From: Silanimonas sp.
GTDB lineage: Bacteria > Pseudomonadota > Gammaproteobacteria > Xanthomonadales > Xanthomonadaceae
Length of the DNA stretch: 64,000 nucleotides
Reading direction: 5' to 3'
Assembly (NCBI GenBank): GCA_026005095.1
Contig: BPKK01000009.1
Coordinates: 23,452-87,451, forward strand
Position numbers and translations under genes: made by a program. Within the stretch, counting starts at the first letter, position 1, and each line of letters begins with the position of its first letter. Positions 29,899 through 41,300 of this stretch are shown in pieces. The notes under the pieces are model-generated. The model was given only the letters and a program-made list of their open reading frames with translations, was not told the origin of the DNA and made no database searches.

Positions 29899-30897
29899 TC
29901 ACGGCTGCCGGGCGATGACCTGTTCGATGGCGCCGAAGATCGAGCGGCCCTCGGCATCCAGCATCTCGATGCGCACGGTGTCGCCGAACTTCATGAACGG
30001 CGTGGACGGCTTGCCGTCGCGCAGGGTCTCGATGGTGCGCAGCTCGGCAAAGCAGCTGGCGCCCCGGTCGGTGCTCTGGTTCGCCACCGTGCCCGAGCCG
30101 ACGATCGTGCCGGCCGAGAGCGGCCGGGTCTTGGCGGCATGGGCGATCAGCTGGGCGAAGTCGAACTGCATGTCCTCGCCGGCCTCCGGCGCGCCGAACC
30201 ACTGGCCGTTGATGTGGGTGAGCAGCGGCCGGTGCACCTTGTTGTCGCGCCACGCCTCGCCGAGCTCGTCCGGGGTGACGAACACCGGGCTCAGAGCCGA
30301 GCGCGGCTTGCTCTGCAGGAAGCCGAAGCCCTTGGCCAGTTCGGCCGGGATCAGATTGCGCAGGGAGACATCGTTGACGAGCCCGATGAGCTGGATGTGC
30401 CGGGCGGCCTCCTCCACCGAAACGCCATGCGGCACGTCGTCGGTGACCACCACCACCTCGGCCTCGAGATCGATGCCATAGGCCTCGTCGCGCACCAGCA
30501 CCGGATCGCGCGGCCCATAGAAGCCGGCGCTCACCGCCTGGTACATCAGCGGGTCGGTGTAGAAGCTCTCCGGCACCTCGGCGCCGCGGGCGCGGCGCAC
30601 CCGCTCGACGTGCGGCAGGTAGGCAGAGCCATCGACGAACTCATAGGCCCGCGGCAGCGGGGCGGCCAGGGCCGCCATGTCGAGAGCGAACACCTCGTGC
30701 CCGTCGATGGTCTGCGCCTTCGAAGCATTGAGGGCTTCTGAGACGCCGTTCAGGCGCGGCGCGGTGTTCGACCAGTCCTCCAGCGCCCGCTGCAGGGTAG
30801 GCGCGATGTGCGGCACCCGCACGGCGCGCGTGAGATCGCGGGAGACGACGATGAGCGTACCGTCGCGGCCGCCTTCCTTCAGGGATCCGAGCTTCAT
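29899..30897 (-). CDS. fahA: Fumarylacetoacetate hydrolase family protein
   Basis: The 332-residue enzyme of the FAH fold has the metal-binding segment [14 protein letters not shown], an Asp/Glu cluster preceded by EAYG, and [27 protein letters not shown] and [11 protein letters not shown] close the fold. It cleaves fumarylacetoacetate to fumarate and acetoacetate, finishing tyrosine breakdown. ATG overlaps the hmgA stop as ATGA. Its place in a complete homogentisate operon makes the substrate assignment strong, though the family includes other diketone hydrolases. Confidence 0.92.
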   Translation of the reverse strand: MKLGSLKEGGRDGTLIVVSRDLTRAVRVPHIAPTLQRALEDWSNTAPRLNGVSEALNASKAQTIDGHEVFALDMAALAAPLPRAYEFVDGSAYLPHVERVRRARGAEVPESFYTDPLMYQAVSAGFYGPRDPVLVRDEAYGIDLEAEVVVVTDDVPHGVSVEEAARHIQLIGLVNDVSLRNLIPAELAKGFGFLQSKPRSALSPVFVTPDELGEAWRDNKVHRPLLTHINGQWFGAPEAGEDMQFDFAQLIAHAAKTRPLSAGTIVGSGTVANQSTDRGASCFAELRTIETLRDGKPSTPFMKFGDTVRIEMLDAEGRSIFGAIEQVIARQP

Positions 30898-32189
30898 GGC
30901 GTGTCCTTGGTGAAGTGCTTCTTCAACCCGGCCCAGCAGGCCAGGTAGTCGCGCTGACGGTGGGGGGCCGCCTGCGCCTGGGCGGTGGGCCGAAGCACGA
31001 AGCGCGATTCGAACATGAAGGCCATGGTGTCGCGGATGTAATGCGGCACGGAAGTATCGGCTGTGGTGGCCTTCTCGAAGGTCTCGGCATCCGGGCCGTG
31101 GCCGGTGAAGCTGTTGTGCAACGAGGCGCCGCCCGGCACGAAACCTTCGGCCTTGGCGTCGTAGGCGCCATGGATCAGGCCCATGAACTCGCTGGCCACG
31201 TTGCGATGGAACCAGGGTGGGCGGAAAGTGTTCTCCATTGCCAGGATGCGCGGCGGAAAGATCACGAAGTCCATGTTGCCCACGCCCGGGGTGTCGCTGG
31301 GACTGGTGAGCACCAGGAAGATGCTCGGGTCCGGGTGGTCGAAGCTGATCGAGCCGATGGTGTTGAAGCGCCGCAGGTCGTATTTGCAGGGCACGTGGTT
31401 GCCGTGCCACGCCACCACATCGAGCGGCGAGTGGTCGATCGCGGCGCGCCACAGGCGGCCCTGGAACTTCGCCACCAGCTCGAAATCGCCTTCCACGTCC
31501 TCCCAAGCCGCCACCGGGGCGAGGAAATCGCGCGGGTTGGCAAGGCCGTTGCTGCCGATCGGACCGAGGTCGGGCAGGCGCAGGGCGGCGCCGAAGTTCT
31601 CGCAGACATAGCCTCGGGCCACGCCGTCCGGCAGTTCCACCGTGAAGCGGATGCCGCGCGGCACCAGGGCGATCTCCTGGGGTTCGACCTCGAGCACGCC
31701 GAACTCGGTGCGGATCCTCAGGCGGCCCTGCTGCGGCACGATCAGCAACTCGCCGTCGGCATCGTAGAAGTAGCGCCCCTGCATCGAGCGGTTGGCGGCA
31801 TACACATGGATGCCGATGCCGGCGCCTGCCTCCGGCCCGCCGTTGCCGGCCATGGTGTAGAGGCCGTCGAGGAAGTCGGTGGGCGCCTCGGGCAGTGGTA
31901 GCGGGTTCCAGCGCATCTGCTCGGGCGAGACCGGGCCGGTGCCGAAAGCGTTGTGGAAGCAGCCTTCGGGCATCAGCTCGAAGGCGCCGTGCATGGCGGC
32001 AGGGCGGATACGGTAGAGCCAGCTGCGGCGGTTGGCATGGCGGGGCGCGGTGAAAGCGGTGCCCGAGAGCTGCTCGGCGTACAGCCCATAGGGACAACGC
32101 TGCGGCGAGTTCCGACCCACCGGCAGAGCGCCGGGCAGGGCTTCGCTGGCGAACTCGTTACCGAAGCCGGAGAGGTAGGCAGGCGACAT
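30894..32189 (-). CDS. hmgA: Homogentisate 1,2-dioxygenase
   Basis: The 431-residue enzyme, of normal family length, starts [19 protein letters not shown] and carries the iron-ligand region in its C-terminal half ([37 protein letters not shown]). It opens the aromatic ring of homogentisate to maleylacetoacetate using Fe(II) and O2. GGAGG lies 6 nt before the ATG. It follows hpd after 11 bp and overlaps fahA by 4 bp. Confidence 0.95.
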   Translation of the reverse strand: MSPAYLSGFGNEFASEALPGALPVGRNSPQRCPYGLYAEQLSGTAFTAPRHANRRSWLYRIRPAAMHGAFELMPEGCFHNAFGTGPVSPEQMRWNPLPLPEAPTDFLDGLYTMAGNGGPEAGAGIGIHVYAANRSMQGRYFYDADGELLIVPQQGRLRIRTEFGVLEVEPQEIALVPRGIRFTVELPDGVARGYVCENFGAALRLPDLGPIGSNGLANPRDFLAPVAAWEDVEGDFELVAKFQGRLWRAAIDHSPLDVVAWHGNHVPCKYDLRRFNTIGSISFDHPDPSIFLVLTSPSDTPGVGNMDFVIFPPRILAMENTFRPPWFHRNVASEFMGLIHGAYDAKAEGFVPGGASLHNSFTGHGPDAETFEKATTADTSVPHYIRDTMAFMFESRFVLRPTAQAQAAPHRQRDYLACWAGLKKHFTKDTP

Positions 32190-32200
32190 GGCAGCCCTCC

Positions 32201-33304
32201 TTAGAGCACGCCGCGGCGCATCTGGTCGCGCTCGATGCTCTCGAACAGCGCCTGGAAGTTGCCCTCGCCGAAGCCCTCGTTGCCCTTGCGCTGGATGATC
32301 TCGAAGAAGATCGGGCCGATCGCGTTCTGGGTGAAGATCTGCAGCAGCTTGCGCGACTTGGTCTCCGGGTCGGCGTCGATCAGGATCTTGTTCTTCGCCA
32401 ACCGCGGCACGTCCTCGCCGTGGTTGGGAATGCGTTCGTCGATCACCTCGAAATAAGTGTCGGGCGTATGCAGGAACTCGATGCCCTGCTCGCGCATCGC
32501 CTCGACCGTGGCGTAGATGTCGTCGGTGAAGCAGGCGATGTGCTGGATGCCCTCGCCCTTGTACTGGTCGAGGTACTCGTTGATCTGCGACTTCGGGTCG
32601 GAAGACTCGTTGAGCGGGATGCGCACGATGCCGTCGGGCGCCGTCATCGCCTTCGAGACCAGACCGGTCTTCACACCTTTGATGTCGAAGTAGCGGATCT
32701 CGCGGAAGTTGAACAGCTTCTCGTAGTAGTCGCTCCACTTCTGCATGTTGCCGAAGTAGAGGTTGTGGGTGAGATGGTCGATGAAGGTGAGGCCAAACCC
32801 CTTCGGATTCTGATCGGCGCCCGGGATCGGCGCATAGTCGCGGTAGATGGACTCGAGGCTGCCGTAATCGTCCACGAGGTAGAGCATGCAGCCGCCGATG
32901 CCCTGGATCACCGGGCGGTCGATGGCCCGGGTGTCCTCGCGGGCCACCCGCTCACCGCCGGCGGCCAGCGCCGCGGCCTGCACCTCGTGGGCGTTCTTGC
33001 GGAAACGGATGGCGAACCCACAGGCACAGGGGCCATGGGCGCGGGCGAAATCGGCGGCGAAGCTGTCGGGGTCCTCGTTCACCAGGAAGTGCACCCCGCC
33101 CTGCTTGTAGAGCGTGATCGGCCGCGTGCGGTGGCGACGCACCGCGGTGAAGCCCATGGCGCGGAAATAGGCGTGCAGGGCCTCGCCCTGCCCTGCCGGG
33201 GCGGAGAACTCGACGAACTCGAAACCATCGATGCCCATCGGGTTCTCGAAGGGGGTGACGTTGATGCCGAGGTTCGGCGTGGCCGTTGCGGGAGTGGCGT
33301 TCAT
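32201..33304 (-). CDS. hpd: 4-hydroxyphenylpyruvate dioxygenase
   Basis: The 367-residue enzyme has two vicinal-oxygen-chelate modules. The iron ligands are visible in order: His in [14 protein letters not shown], His in [13 protein letters not shown] and Glu in [14 protein letters not shown]. It turns 4-hydroxyphenylpyruvate into homogentisate, the committed step of tyrosine breakdown. The chosen ATG gives [13 protein letters not shown] and has GGAG upstream; the longer frame adds 12 residues. As first gene of its operon it lies downstream of a strong-looking promoter with an internal operator and is divergent from a MarR regulator. Confidence 0.95.
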   Translation of the reverse strand: MNATPATATPNLGINVTPFENPMGIDGFEFVEFSAPAGQGEALHAYFRAMGFTAVRRHRTRPITLYKQGGVHFLVNEDPDSFAADFARAHGPCACGFAIRFRKNAHEVQAAALAAGGERVAREDTRAIDRPVIQGIGGCMLYLVDDYGSLESIYRDYAPIPGADQNPKGFGLTFIDHLTHNLYFGNMQKWSDYYEKLFNFREIRYFDIKGVKTGLVSKAMTAPDGIVRIPLNESSDPKSQINEYLDQYKGEGIQHIACFTDDIYATVEAMREQGIEFLHTPDTYFEVIDERIPNHGEDVPRLAKNKILIDADPETKSRKLLQIFTQNAIGPIFFEIIQRKGNEGFGEGNFQALFESIERDQMRRGVL

Positions 33305-33351
33305 GGCATGCTCCAGGGCTGGGGACGGGGGATGACGCACTTTCAGCGCCC

Positions 33352-33380
33352 GTTATAGTTTCATTTGAAACCACACGCAA
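33352..33380 (-). promoter_or_regulatory. Predicted sigma70 promoter of the hpd-hmgA-fahA-maiA operon
   Basis: On the minus strand TTGCGT (-35) and TATAAC (-10) are separated by exactly 17 bp and end 47 bp before the hpd start codon. This is the best sigma70-like match noticed in the window. On the plus strand the same DNA offers ATGACG-N16-TATAGT (33332-33359), a weaker candidate for the divergent marR gene. Confidence 0.65.
33358..33371. promoter_or_regulatory. Palindromic operator in the hpd/marR intergenic region
   Basis: GTTTCA-TT-TGAAAC is a perfect inverted repeat with 6-bp arms. It lies wholly within the 17-bp spacer of the hpd promoter and overlaps the -10 of the candidate marR promoter. 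A dimeric winged-helix repressor bound here would block both promoters. The adjacent MarR protein is the obvious candidate; ligand and binding are inferred. Confidence 0.65.
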
Positions 33381-33403
33381 CTGACGCCCCGGCGCAGCCA
33401 CCG

Positions 33404-33919
33404 ATGCTCGATCTCGAACGCTTCCTGCCCTATCGCCTCTCGGTTCTTTCCAACCGCATCAGCGCCGATATCGCCCAGCTCTACGAGACACGCTACGACA
33501 TGGCCATCCCGGAGTGGCGGGTGATCGCCGTGCTGGCTCGCCGTCCCGGCCTTTCCGCCACCGAGGTGGCCCAGCGCACGGCCATGGACAAGGTGGCGGT
33601 GAGCCGCGCGGTCTCGGCCCTATTGGATGCCGGCCGCATCCAGCGCGACATCGACGGCGACGACCGGCGCAAGAGCGTGCTTCGCCTCACCGAGGCCGGG
33701 CGGGCGGTATACGAGGACGTGGCGCCCCGGGCCCTGGCCTACGAGCAGCGCCTGCTCGGGGCCCTGCGAGCGGACGAGCGCCAGGCCCTGGACCGGCTGC
33801 TGGCGCGGATGGAGCAGGTGACGGCCGAACACCGGCGGGAATGCCGGGCCGCCGCCGGCGATCTGGCTGGTGCCCGCGGCAGCAACGGGGCCCAGGCCTC
33901 GCCCGGCGGCGAGGCCTGA
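33404..33919 (+). CDS. MarR-family transcriptional regulator of the homogentisate operon
   Basis: The 171-residue winged-helix protein has helix-turn-helix region LSATEVAQRTAMDKVAVSRAV and wing GDDRRKSVLRLTEAG, with dimerisation helices on either side. The ATG giving MLDLERFLPYRL is preferred; an upstream in-frame TTG at 33365 lies in the operator region. It is divergent from hpd, with a 99-bp gap that holds a perfect palindrome. The expected role is to repress homogentisate genes until an aromatic intermediate binds. A weakly conserved Gly/Ala-rich tail follows residue 150. Confidence 0.85.
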   Translation: MLDLERFLPYRLSVLSNRISADIAQLYETRYDMAIPEWRVIAVLARRPGLSATEVAQRTAMDKVAVSRAVSALLDAGRIQRDIDGDDRRKSVLRLTEAGRAVYEDVAPRALAYEQRLLGALRADERQALDRLLARMEQVTAEHRRECRAAAGDLAGARGSNGAQASPGGEA

Positions 33920-33928
33920 GCAACCGCC

Positions 33929-35449
33929 TTACTTCACCCCGTGCATCAGGCGGTTGATCAGCGGGGCTGACAGGAAGAACAGCAGCGCGATCACGATGCC
34001 GAGCCAGAAGAGCTGGTCGAAGGTGGCCGCGTACTGCGCCAGCGAACCGGCCGCCTCGCCATGCCCGCCACTGCCCGAGGCAATGGCCGCGATGCGTCCG
34101 GCCACGAAGTTCGCCATCGCGATCGAGAGGAACCAGCCACCCATGGCAAGCCCGGTTTCCTGCGGCCGTGCCAGCTTGGTGACCATAGCGAGCCCGATCG
34201 GCGAGAGGCAGAGCTCGCCCATGGTGTGGATCAGGTAGGTGAGGGTGAGCCAGACCCAGCTGATGCTGTCGTTGGCGTCGGCGAAGTGGCGGATGGCGAA
34301 CACCAGCACGTAGAAGCCGAGCGCCGCGCCGGCGAGACCGTAGGCGAACTTGCGCGGGATCGAGGGGTTCCAGTCGGCCTTGTCGAGCTTCACCCAGAGC
34401 GTGGCGAACAACGGCGCGAGCAGGATGATGAAGATCGGGTTCACCGCCTGGAACACCTCGAAGGTCGGGGTCCAGCCGAAGATCACCACGTCTGGCATCC
34501 GCACATGATCCTGGGCGAGAAAGTTGAGCGAGGAGCCGGCCTGCTCGAACAGAGCCCAGAACAGGATGTTGGCGAGGAACAGGATCAGCATGGCGAGGTA
34601 GCGGTGCAGCTGCACCCTCTCGCCGCTGCGGATGCCGCTATAGACGAAGTAGGCCGCCAGGCCCAACATCATCATGATCAAGAGACCGCCGAGCAGGTCC
34701 GACTGGCTGAGCAGGAAGTACACCGGCACCACCAGCAGGGCGGCGCCGGCGGCCACCTTCAGCACCGGGCCGAAGCCCTCCTGGCCGGCCGGGGCGGTGC
34801 CCACGCGACCGAGCCAGCCTTTCACCGCCTGGAACACCATCAGGCCGAGCAGCATACCCATGCCGGCGGAGAAGAAGCCCCAGCGGTAGCCGTAGGTCTG
34901 GCCGATGTAGGAGGCGCAGACGAAAGGCGCCACGAAGGCACCGGCATTGATGCCCATGTAGAAGATGGTGAAGCCCGAGTCGCGGCGCACGTCGCCCGGT
35001 GCGTAGAGCTTGCCCACCATGGTGGAGATGTTCGGCTTGAACAGGCCGTTGCCGACCACGATCACAGCGAGGCCGGCGACGAAGGTGGTGAGATCGGGCG
35101 CCATCAGCATGAAGCTGCCGATGGCCATCAGCACGCCGCCCAGCATGATCGAGCGCTGATAGCCCAGGATGCGGTCGGCGATGAAGCCGCCGAGGATGCC
35201 GGTCATGTAGACCAGCGAGGTGAAACCGCCGTAGGTGAGGCTGGCCTGCTCGCGCGCCTCGGCCCCCGAGAGGTGGGCGAAGAACGCCGCCGCGACATGC
35301 ACCGCCAGCATGGCGCGCATGCCGTAGTACATGAAGCGTTCCCAGAACTCGGTCCCGAACAGGTTCCAAAGCGCCTTCGGATGGCCGAGGAACTCCCCGG
35401 CCGGCGGCGGCGTGAAGCCCTCCGCCTCGTGTTTCACTGCACCGCCCAT
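33929..35449 (-). CDS. POT-family proton-coupled oligopeptide transporter (DtpT-like)
   Basis: The 506-residue inner-membrane protein has 12 or more transmembrane helices. The POT signature EFWERFMYYGMRAML (ExxERFxYY) is at about residues 30-44. GNGLFKPNISTMVG and FYMGINAGAFVAP match the second family signature. It imports di- and tripeptides with protons. Its place beside tyrosine and tryptophan catabolic genes fits a peptide-scavenging lifestyle. The start is MGGAVKHEAEG, with GAGGGG upstream; an earlier in-frame start is rejected. It converges with marR, 9 bp apart. Confidence 0.93.
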   Translation of the reverse strand: MGGAVKHEAEGFTPPPAGEFLGHPKALWNLFGTEFWERFMYYGMRAMLAVHVAAAFFAHLSGAEAREQASLTYGGFTSLVYMTGILGGFIADRILGYQRSIMLGGVLMAIGSFMLMAPDLTTFVAGLAVIVVGNGLFKPNISTMVGKLYAPGDVRRDSGFTIFYMGINAGAFVAPFVCASYIGQTYGYRWGFFSAGMGMLLGLMVFQAVKGWLGRVGTAPAGQEGFGPVLKVAAGAALLVVPVYFLLSQSDLLGGLLIMMMLGLAAYFVYSGIRSGERVQLHRYLAMLILFLANILFWALFEQAGSSLNFLAQDHVRMPDVVIFGWTPTFEVFQAVNPIFIILLAPLFATLWVKLDKADWNPSIPRKFAYGLAGAALGFYVLVFAIRHFADANDSISWVWLTLTYLIHTMGELCLSPIGLAMVTKLARPQETGLAMGGWFLSIAMANFVAGRIAAIASGSGGHGEAAGSLAQYAATFDQLFWLGIVIALLFFLSAPLINRLMHGVK

Positions 35450-35594
35450 GCGGTCTACCCCTCGTGACAAAGAAAAACCGGAGGCCAACCCAGCCCCCGG
35501 GGCGGCCAAGGTGTAACCGTTGTGTAAAGCGGCGTCAAACCGCGGCGCGTCAATGCGGTGCGGCCTCCGGGCGATTCCCCCCGTCCGGGGCGGC

Positions 35595-37193
35595 TCAGCC
35601 GCCTGGTGGTAGGTAGGTGTAGCTCGCCCCCACTCCGAGCGGCAGGCCCAGCGCCCAGAAAGTGAGCAGGAAGGCCGTCCACGCCACCATCAGGGTGATC
35701 GAGTAAGGCAGCATCAGCGCCACCAGGGTGCCGATGCCGCTGTGCTTCACGTACTTCCGGCAGAACACGACGATCAGCGGGAAATAGGGCAGCAGCGGGG
35801 TGATGATGTTGGTCGAGCTGTCGCCCACGCGGTAGGCGGCCTGCGTGAGGTCGGGCGAAACCCCGAGCTGCATCAGCATCGGCACCATGATCGCCCCAAT
35901 CAGGGCCCACTTCGCCGAGGCCGAGCCCACCAGCAGATTGACGAGGCCCGAGAGCACCACGATGCCGGTGAGGGTGACCCCGAGCGGCAGGCCCATCTCG
36001 CGTAGAGCGTTGGCGCCCTTGATGGCGAGCAGCGCGCCGAGGTTCGACTGCCCGAAGGCATAGATGAACTGGGCGCAGAAGAAGGCCATGACGATGTAGT
36101 AGCCCATGCCGCCCATCGCCTTGCTCATGCCGGCGACGATGTCGCGGTGGGTCTTCACGGTGCCGGCGGCGAGGCCGTAGACGATGCCGGGGACGAGGAA
36201 GAACACGAAGATCAGCGGCACGATCGACTGCATCAGCGGCGCTTGGCTGACCAGCAGATTGCTCTGCCCTTCCGCCAGCGGCGTGCCGGCCGGGGCACGC
36301 CAGGGCGAGGTTTCGGGCAGCACGGTGAGCAAGAACAGCAGCGCGGTGGCCGCCATGGCGAGGAAGGCGGCGAGCACACCGCGCTTTTCGTGGGCCTCGA
36401 GCGGTGCCTGGGTCGGCAGCTCCGCCGGGTCGCCGTCCACCGCCGTGGCCTTGAGTCGCGGCTCGATCACGAGGTCGGTGAGCGCCCAGCCGACCAGGAT
36501 GATCAGTAGCGAGGAGGCGGTGGTGAAGTAGAAGTTGTTGAGCGGGTTGACGGTGACCGAGGGGTCGACGAGATGCGCCGCGGTCTGGGTCAGGCCGGCC
36601 AGCAGCGGATCGAGGCTGGAGGGGATGCCCATGGTGGCGGAGAAGCCGCCGGAGACGCCGGCGAAGGCGGCGGCGATGCCGGCCAGCGGGTGGCGCCCGG
36701 CAGCGTAGAAGATCACCGCCCCGAGCGGGATCACCAGCACGTAACCGGCGTCCACCGCGATGTGGCTGAGGATGCCCACAGCGATCAGGGCCGGGGTGAG
36801 CAGCCTGCGCGGGGTCACCGCCATGGCGCCGCGCAGTACGGCATTGATGAAGCCGGTGTGCTCGGCCACACCGAGGCCGAGCATGGCCACCAGCACCACG
36901 CCGAGCGGCGGGAAGCTGGTGAAGGTGCCCACCATGCTGGCGAAGAAGGCGGTGACCGATTCGCCGGCCAGCAGGTTCTTCACGACGAGCGCCTGCCCGG
37001 TGCGCGGATCGATCTCGCTGAACTGGATGCCGGACAGGCCCCAGCTCACCGCCCAGGCGGCGAACATCAGCAGCAAGAACAACACGGCGGGATCGGGCAG
37101 CTTGTTGCCGACGCGCTCGACGAGGTCGAGGCTGCGGGCGATCCAGCCGCGCGCCGGCTCGGGCGTGGGCGCGGGCGAAGTGGCGACGGTCAT
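35595..37193 (-). CDS. AbgT-family transporter
   Basis: The 532-residue protein is polytopic, with two hairpin-containing repeats. Family motifs are WIARSLDLVERVGNKLPDP at the N-terminus and SHIAVDAGYVLVIPLGA. LVGSASAKWALIGAIMVPM and RVGDSSTNIITPLLPYFPL follow. AbgT proteins import p-aminobenzoyl-glutamate or export antimetabolites such as sulfonamides; the substrate here is open. It lies 145 bp upstream of the peptide transporter on the same strand. Nothing else notable is seen in that gap. Confidence 0.92.
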   Translation of the reverse strand: MTVATSPAPTPEPARGWIARSLDLVERVGNKLPDPAVLFLLLMFAAWAVSWGLSGIQFSEIDPRTGQALVVKNLLAGESVTAFFASMVGTFTSFPPLGVVLVAMLGLGVAEHTGFINAVLRGAMAVTPRRLLTPALIAVGILSHIAVDAGYVLVIPLGAVIFYAAGRHPLAGIAAAFAGVSGGFSATMGIPSSLDPLLAGLTQTAAHLVDPSVTVNPLNNFYFTTASSLLIILVGWALTDLVIEPRLKATAVDGDPAELPTQAPLEAHEKRGVLAAFLAMAATALLFLLTVLPETSPWRAPAGTPLAEGQSNLLVSQAPLMQSIVPLIFVFFLVPGIVYGLAAGTVKTHRDIVAGMSKAMGGMGYYIVMAFFCAQFIYAFGQSNLGALLAIKGANALREMGLPLGVTLTGIVVLSGLVNLLVGSASAKWALIGAIMVPMLMQLGVSPDLTQAAYRVGDSSTNIITPLLPYFPLIVVFCRKYVKHSGIGTLVALMLPYSITLMVAWTAFLLTFWALGLPLGVGASYTYLPPGG

Positions 37194-37287
37194 GCGGTAG
37201 GGCCTCCCGGCGGTCTGGCATAAAGCGGAAGGCCGATCGTAGCAAGCACGGGATCATGGTCCCGCCCTGCCCTCCGACCAGTCTCGA

Positions 37288-38139
37288 TCAGCCCGCCCCG
37301 AGGGCGGTGCGCACGTCGAACAGTTCGGGAAAGAAGCTGATGTCGAGGGCCTGCTTGAGGAAGCCCACGCCGGAGCTGCCGCCGGTGCCCGGTTTGTGGC
37401 CGATGATGCGCTCCACCGTCTTCAAATGACGGAAGCGCCAGAGCTGCAGGTTCACCTCGATGTCCACCAGCGACTCGCAGAGGTGGTAGGCATCCCAGTG
37501 GGCGGCACTGTCCTCGTAGATGCGCGCCAGCACCGGCACCAGGTCCTCGCGGCGGCGGTGCGCCTCGCGCACGTCACGGGCCAGCAGGTCAGGCGGCACC
37601 GCGTGGCCGCGGCGGGCGAGGAAGCGCAGGGCCTCGTCGTAGAGGCTGGGAGCCTCGAAGACCGCGCGCAGGGCGGCGTGGTCGGCCGGCGCGTGCTCGA
37701 ACACCGCCAGCATGGCCGGGTGCTTGTTGCCGAGCAGGAACTCGATCATCCGGTACTGCAGCGACTGGAAGCCGGAAGAGGGCCCGAGGTGCGGGCGGAT
37801 GCGCGCGTACTCGTTCGGCGTGAGGGTCTCGAGCACGCTCCATTGCTCCACCAGTTGGCGCTGCACGTGCTTCACCCGCGCCAGCATCTTCAGGGCACGG
37901 TCCACCCGGTCCTCGCGCAGGCAGCCGATGGCGGCACGCAGCTCGGCGATCATCAGCTTCATCCACAGCTCCGAGGTCTGATGCTGGACGATGAACAGCA
38001 GCTCATCGTGGTTGTCCGGGGCGCTGCGCGGCTGCTGAGCGGCCAGCACGAGATCCAGGCGCAGGTAGCCGGCATAGGTCAGGCGGTCGCGCAGGTCGGT
38101 GGTGATGCCGGCTTCGAGGGGGCGCAGGGACTCGGACAT
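37288..38139 (-). CDS. kynA: Tryptophan 2,3-dioxygenase
   Basis: The 283-residue haem enzyme has family motifs [17 protein letters not shown] (proximal region), [20 protein letters not shown] and the C-terminal [17 protein letters not shown]. It converts tryptophan to N-formylkynurenine. No other kynurenine-pathway gene is in the window. It is divergent from the large secreted nuclease, and about 200 bp separate them without an obvious promoter match. Confidence 0.94.
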   Translation of the reverse strand: MSESLRPLEAGITTDLRDRLTYAGYLRLDLVLAAQQPRSAPDNHDELLFIVQHQTSELWMKLMIAELRAAIGCLREDRVDRALKMLARVKHVQRQLVEQWSVLETLTPNEYARIRPHLGPSSGFQSLQYRMIEFLLGNKHPAMLAVFEHAPADHAALRAVFEAPSLYDEALRFLARRGHAVPPDLLARDVREAHRRREDLVPVLARIYEDSAAHWDAYHLCESLVDIEVNLQLWRFRHLKTVERIIGHKPGTGGSSGVGFLKQALDISFFPELFDVRTALGAG

Positions 38140-38342
38140 GGGAGGCGGGCGGGGGCGGAAACGGAAAGTCTAGGGCCTCGGGGCTGCCTCGGGCCCAGAA
38201 AGGGCCCCCGCCGTCGGAAACGGGCTGAATGGGCGGTAAACAAAACGTCATGAGGATCCGTAAAATCCGCGATCCCCGGCACGGTTTCGCCCCTGCCCGC
38301 CCCCCTCCCCGTTCTTCTGCTTCTTCTGCCAAGGACTCCCCG

Positions 38343-41300
38343 ATGCGGCCCTTCCACCTCCGCCCGCTCGCCCTGCTGAGCGCCGCCCTGCTCGCCCTGC
38401 CGCTCGCCGCCTCCGCCCAGGTGGTCATCAGCCAGGTCTATGGCGGCGGCGGCAACTCCGGCGCCCCGCTGCGCAGCGACTTTGTCGAACTGTTCAATGC
38501 CGGCAGCGAGAGCGTGAGCCTCGAAGGCTGGTCGGTGCAGTACGCCTCCAGCACCGGCACCAGCTGGCAGCGCACCAACCTCTCGGGCTCGATCGCGCCG
38601 GGACAGTACTACCTGGTGAAGCAGGCCGATGGCAGCAACACCGCCGCACCCGTGCTGCCCACGCCGGATGCCACGGGCAGCATCGCGATGGCCGCAAGCG
38701 CCGGCAAAGTGGCCCTTGTCAGCAGCCAGACCACGCTCTCTGGTGCCTGCCCGCTCGGTGCCCCGGTGGTGGATTTCGTCGGCTTCGGCAGCGCCAGCAA
38801 CTGCGCCGAGATCGCGCCCACGGCCACCCTGGGCAATGCCACGGCCGCCCTGCGCAAGGGCGCGGGCTGCACCGATACCGGCAACAATGCCGCCGACTTC
38901 GACGTGGCCGCCCCGGCGCCGCGCAACAGCGCCACCGCCGCAGCGCCCTGCGGCGGCCCGGTGATCCTGGTGCTCTCAGTGGCGGATGTCGCCCTCGAGG
39001 AGGGCGATGCCAGCAGCGGCAGCGTGCTGCGCTTCACCTTCCGCCTGAACGCCCCGGCGCTGGCCGGCGGCGTGCGCTTCGACGTGGCCACCGCCGACGG
39101 CACCGCCGTGGCCGGCGAGGACTATGTCGCCACCCAGACCCGGCTCGAGATCGCCGAGGGCGGTCGCGAGGCCTTCCTCGATGTGCCGCTCATCGGCGAC
39201 ACAGTGCCGGAACCGGACGAGACCTTGCTCGTCCGTGTGAACAACATCGAAGGGGCCAGCATCGAGCGTAGCGAGGCCACCGGCACCATCCGCAACGATG
39301 ACATCGTGCTGGTGCCGATCCACGCCATCCAGGGCAGCGGTAGCACCTCGCCGCTGGAAGGCCAGGTGGTGGTGACCGAGGGCATCGTCACCGCCCGCCG
39401 CAGCAACGGCTTCTTCCTCCAGACCGCCGATGGCGAGGACGACGGCAATCCCGCCACCTCGGAAGGCCTGTTCGTCTTCACCGGCAGTACCGTGTTCCCC
39501 GCCGTCGAAGTAAGCAATCGTGTGCGCGTCTCCGGTCGGGTGGTCGAGTTCGTGCCGGCCTCGGCCCCGAACCAACGCCCGATCACCGAGATCACCGGCG
39601 GCGGCGGGGTGAGCGTGCAGGTCAGCCTGCGTGCCAGCGGCCAGCCGCTGCCCGCCGCAGTGGAACTGCCTGCCGGAGATCTCGCTGCCGGCGGCCCGCT
39701 GGAGGCACTGGAGCGCTACGAGTTCATGCGCGTGGCCACCGGCCCGCTGGTGACCGTGGCTCCCTCTGGGGCTTTCCTCAACGAGCGCAATGCCACCGTC
39801 ACCGGCTCCGACGGCATCTTCTTCGCCGTGCGTGCCGGCGTGCCACGGCCCTTCCGCGAGCCCGGCATCCCCATCACCGACGTGATCGCCGCCAGCGTCC
39901 CGGCCGGCGTGCCGCGCTTCGACACCAACCCCGAGCGCCTGCGCATCGACAGCGACGGCCAGCTCGGCGCCGCCCGCGCCGTGGCCGATGCTGGCACGCC
40001 GCTGCCCTCGCTCACCGGCGTGCTCGACTACGGCAACGGCGTCTACACCCTGCTGCCCGATCCTGGCCAGCTCCTTGGCGATGCCACCGGCCTGCTGCCC
40101 GGCGGCCCGGCGCCGAAGGCGGTGCCGGACGCCCCAGCCGATGCACTGAGCCTCGGCAGCTTCAACCTGCTGCGCTTCTTCGACGATGTCGACGACCCTG
40201 GCATCAATGAGCCGGTGCTGACCCCGCTGGCCTTCCAGGCCCGGCTGCGCGACACCAGCGAGGCCATCTGCCGCTTCCTGAAGGCCCCAGACGTGCTTGG
40301 CGTGGTCGAGGTGGAAAACCTCAACGCCCTCGAGAATCTGGCCGAGGCCATCAACACCAACCTCTCCGGCGCCTGCCCGATAAACCCGCAGTACCAGGCC
40401 TACCTGCTGGAGGGTAACGACGTGGGCGGCATCGACGTGGGCGTGCTGGTGAGCACCCGCGAGGTGCGCCCCGGTACCCCGCGCATCCGCGTCGTCTCGG
40501 TCGAGCAAATCGGCAAGGAGGCGCGCTTCACCAATGCCAATGGCAGCACCGAGCCGCTGAACGACCGCCCCTCGCTGGCGGTGCGTCTCGAGGCAAATGC
40601 CGCCAACGGCAGCCAGGTGCCGCTCACTTTCGTGGTCAACCACCTGCGCTCGCTGATCGGCGTCAACGACACCGCCGCTGGCTCGCAGGGCTGGGCCACG
40701 GTGGGCGAGCGCGTGCGCGCCAAGCGCGCAGCCCAGGCGCTTTACCTCGCCGAATGGATCGAGGCGCGGCAGTCGGCCGAACCGAACGGGAAGCTGGTGC
40801 TGGTGGGCGACTTCAACGCCTACGAGTTCAGCGACGGCTTCGTGGACGTGATGGGTATCCTCACCGGCCGCGCCGCCGGCCCCGGCGAGGTGCTGCTGCA
40901 TGTGCCGAGCCCGGTGACCCGCCTGCTCACCACGCTCACCACCCTCGCCCCGCCCGCCGAGCGCTATTCCTTCACCTTCGACGGCAATGCCCAGTCGCTC
41001 GACCACGTGGTGGTGAACGAGGCGGTGCTGCGCGGCAGCCTGGCGGTGGAGAGCGCCCACGCGGCGATCAACGCCGACTTCTCCGAGACCCGTTTCGGCC
41101 AGGGCCCGGTGCGCACCTCCGACCACGATCCGGTGGTGGTGCGCCTGGTGGAAGGCAGCTTCCGCAGCGCCGACCTCGGCGTGGCGGTCGAGGCCCCGGC
41201 CAGCGTGGCGGCCGGCGCCGCCTTCACCTTCGGCGTCCGCGTCACGAACCGCGGCCCGGATGCCGCCAGCCTGCCGCGCCTGCGCCTGGTGCTGGACCGC

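Noticed and set aside
33365..33403. Upstream TTG start for the MarR regulator
   Set aside because: It lies within the operator and promoter region and lacks a ribosome site; the ATG at 33404 gives the usual family N-terminus.
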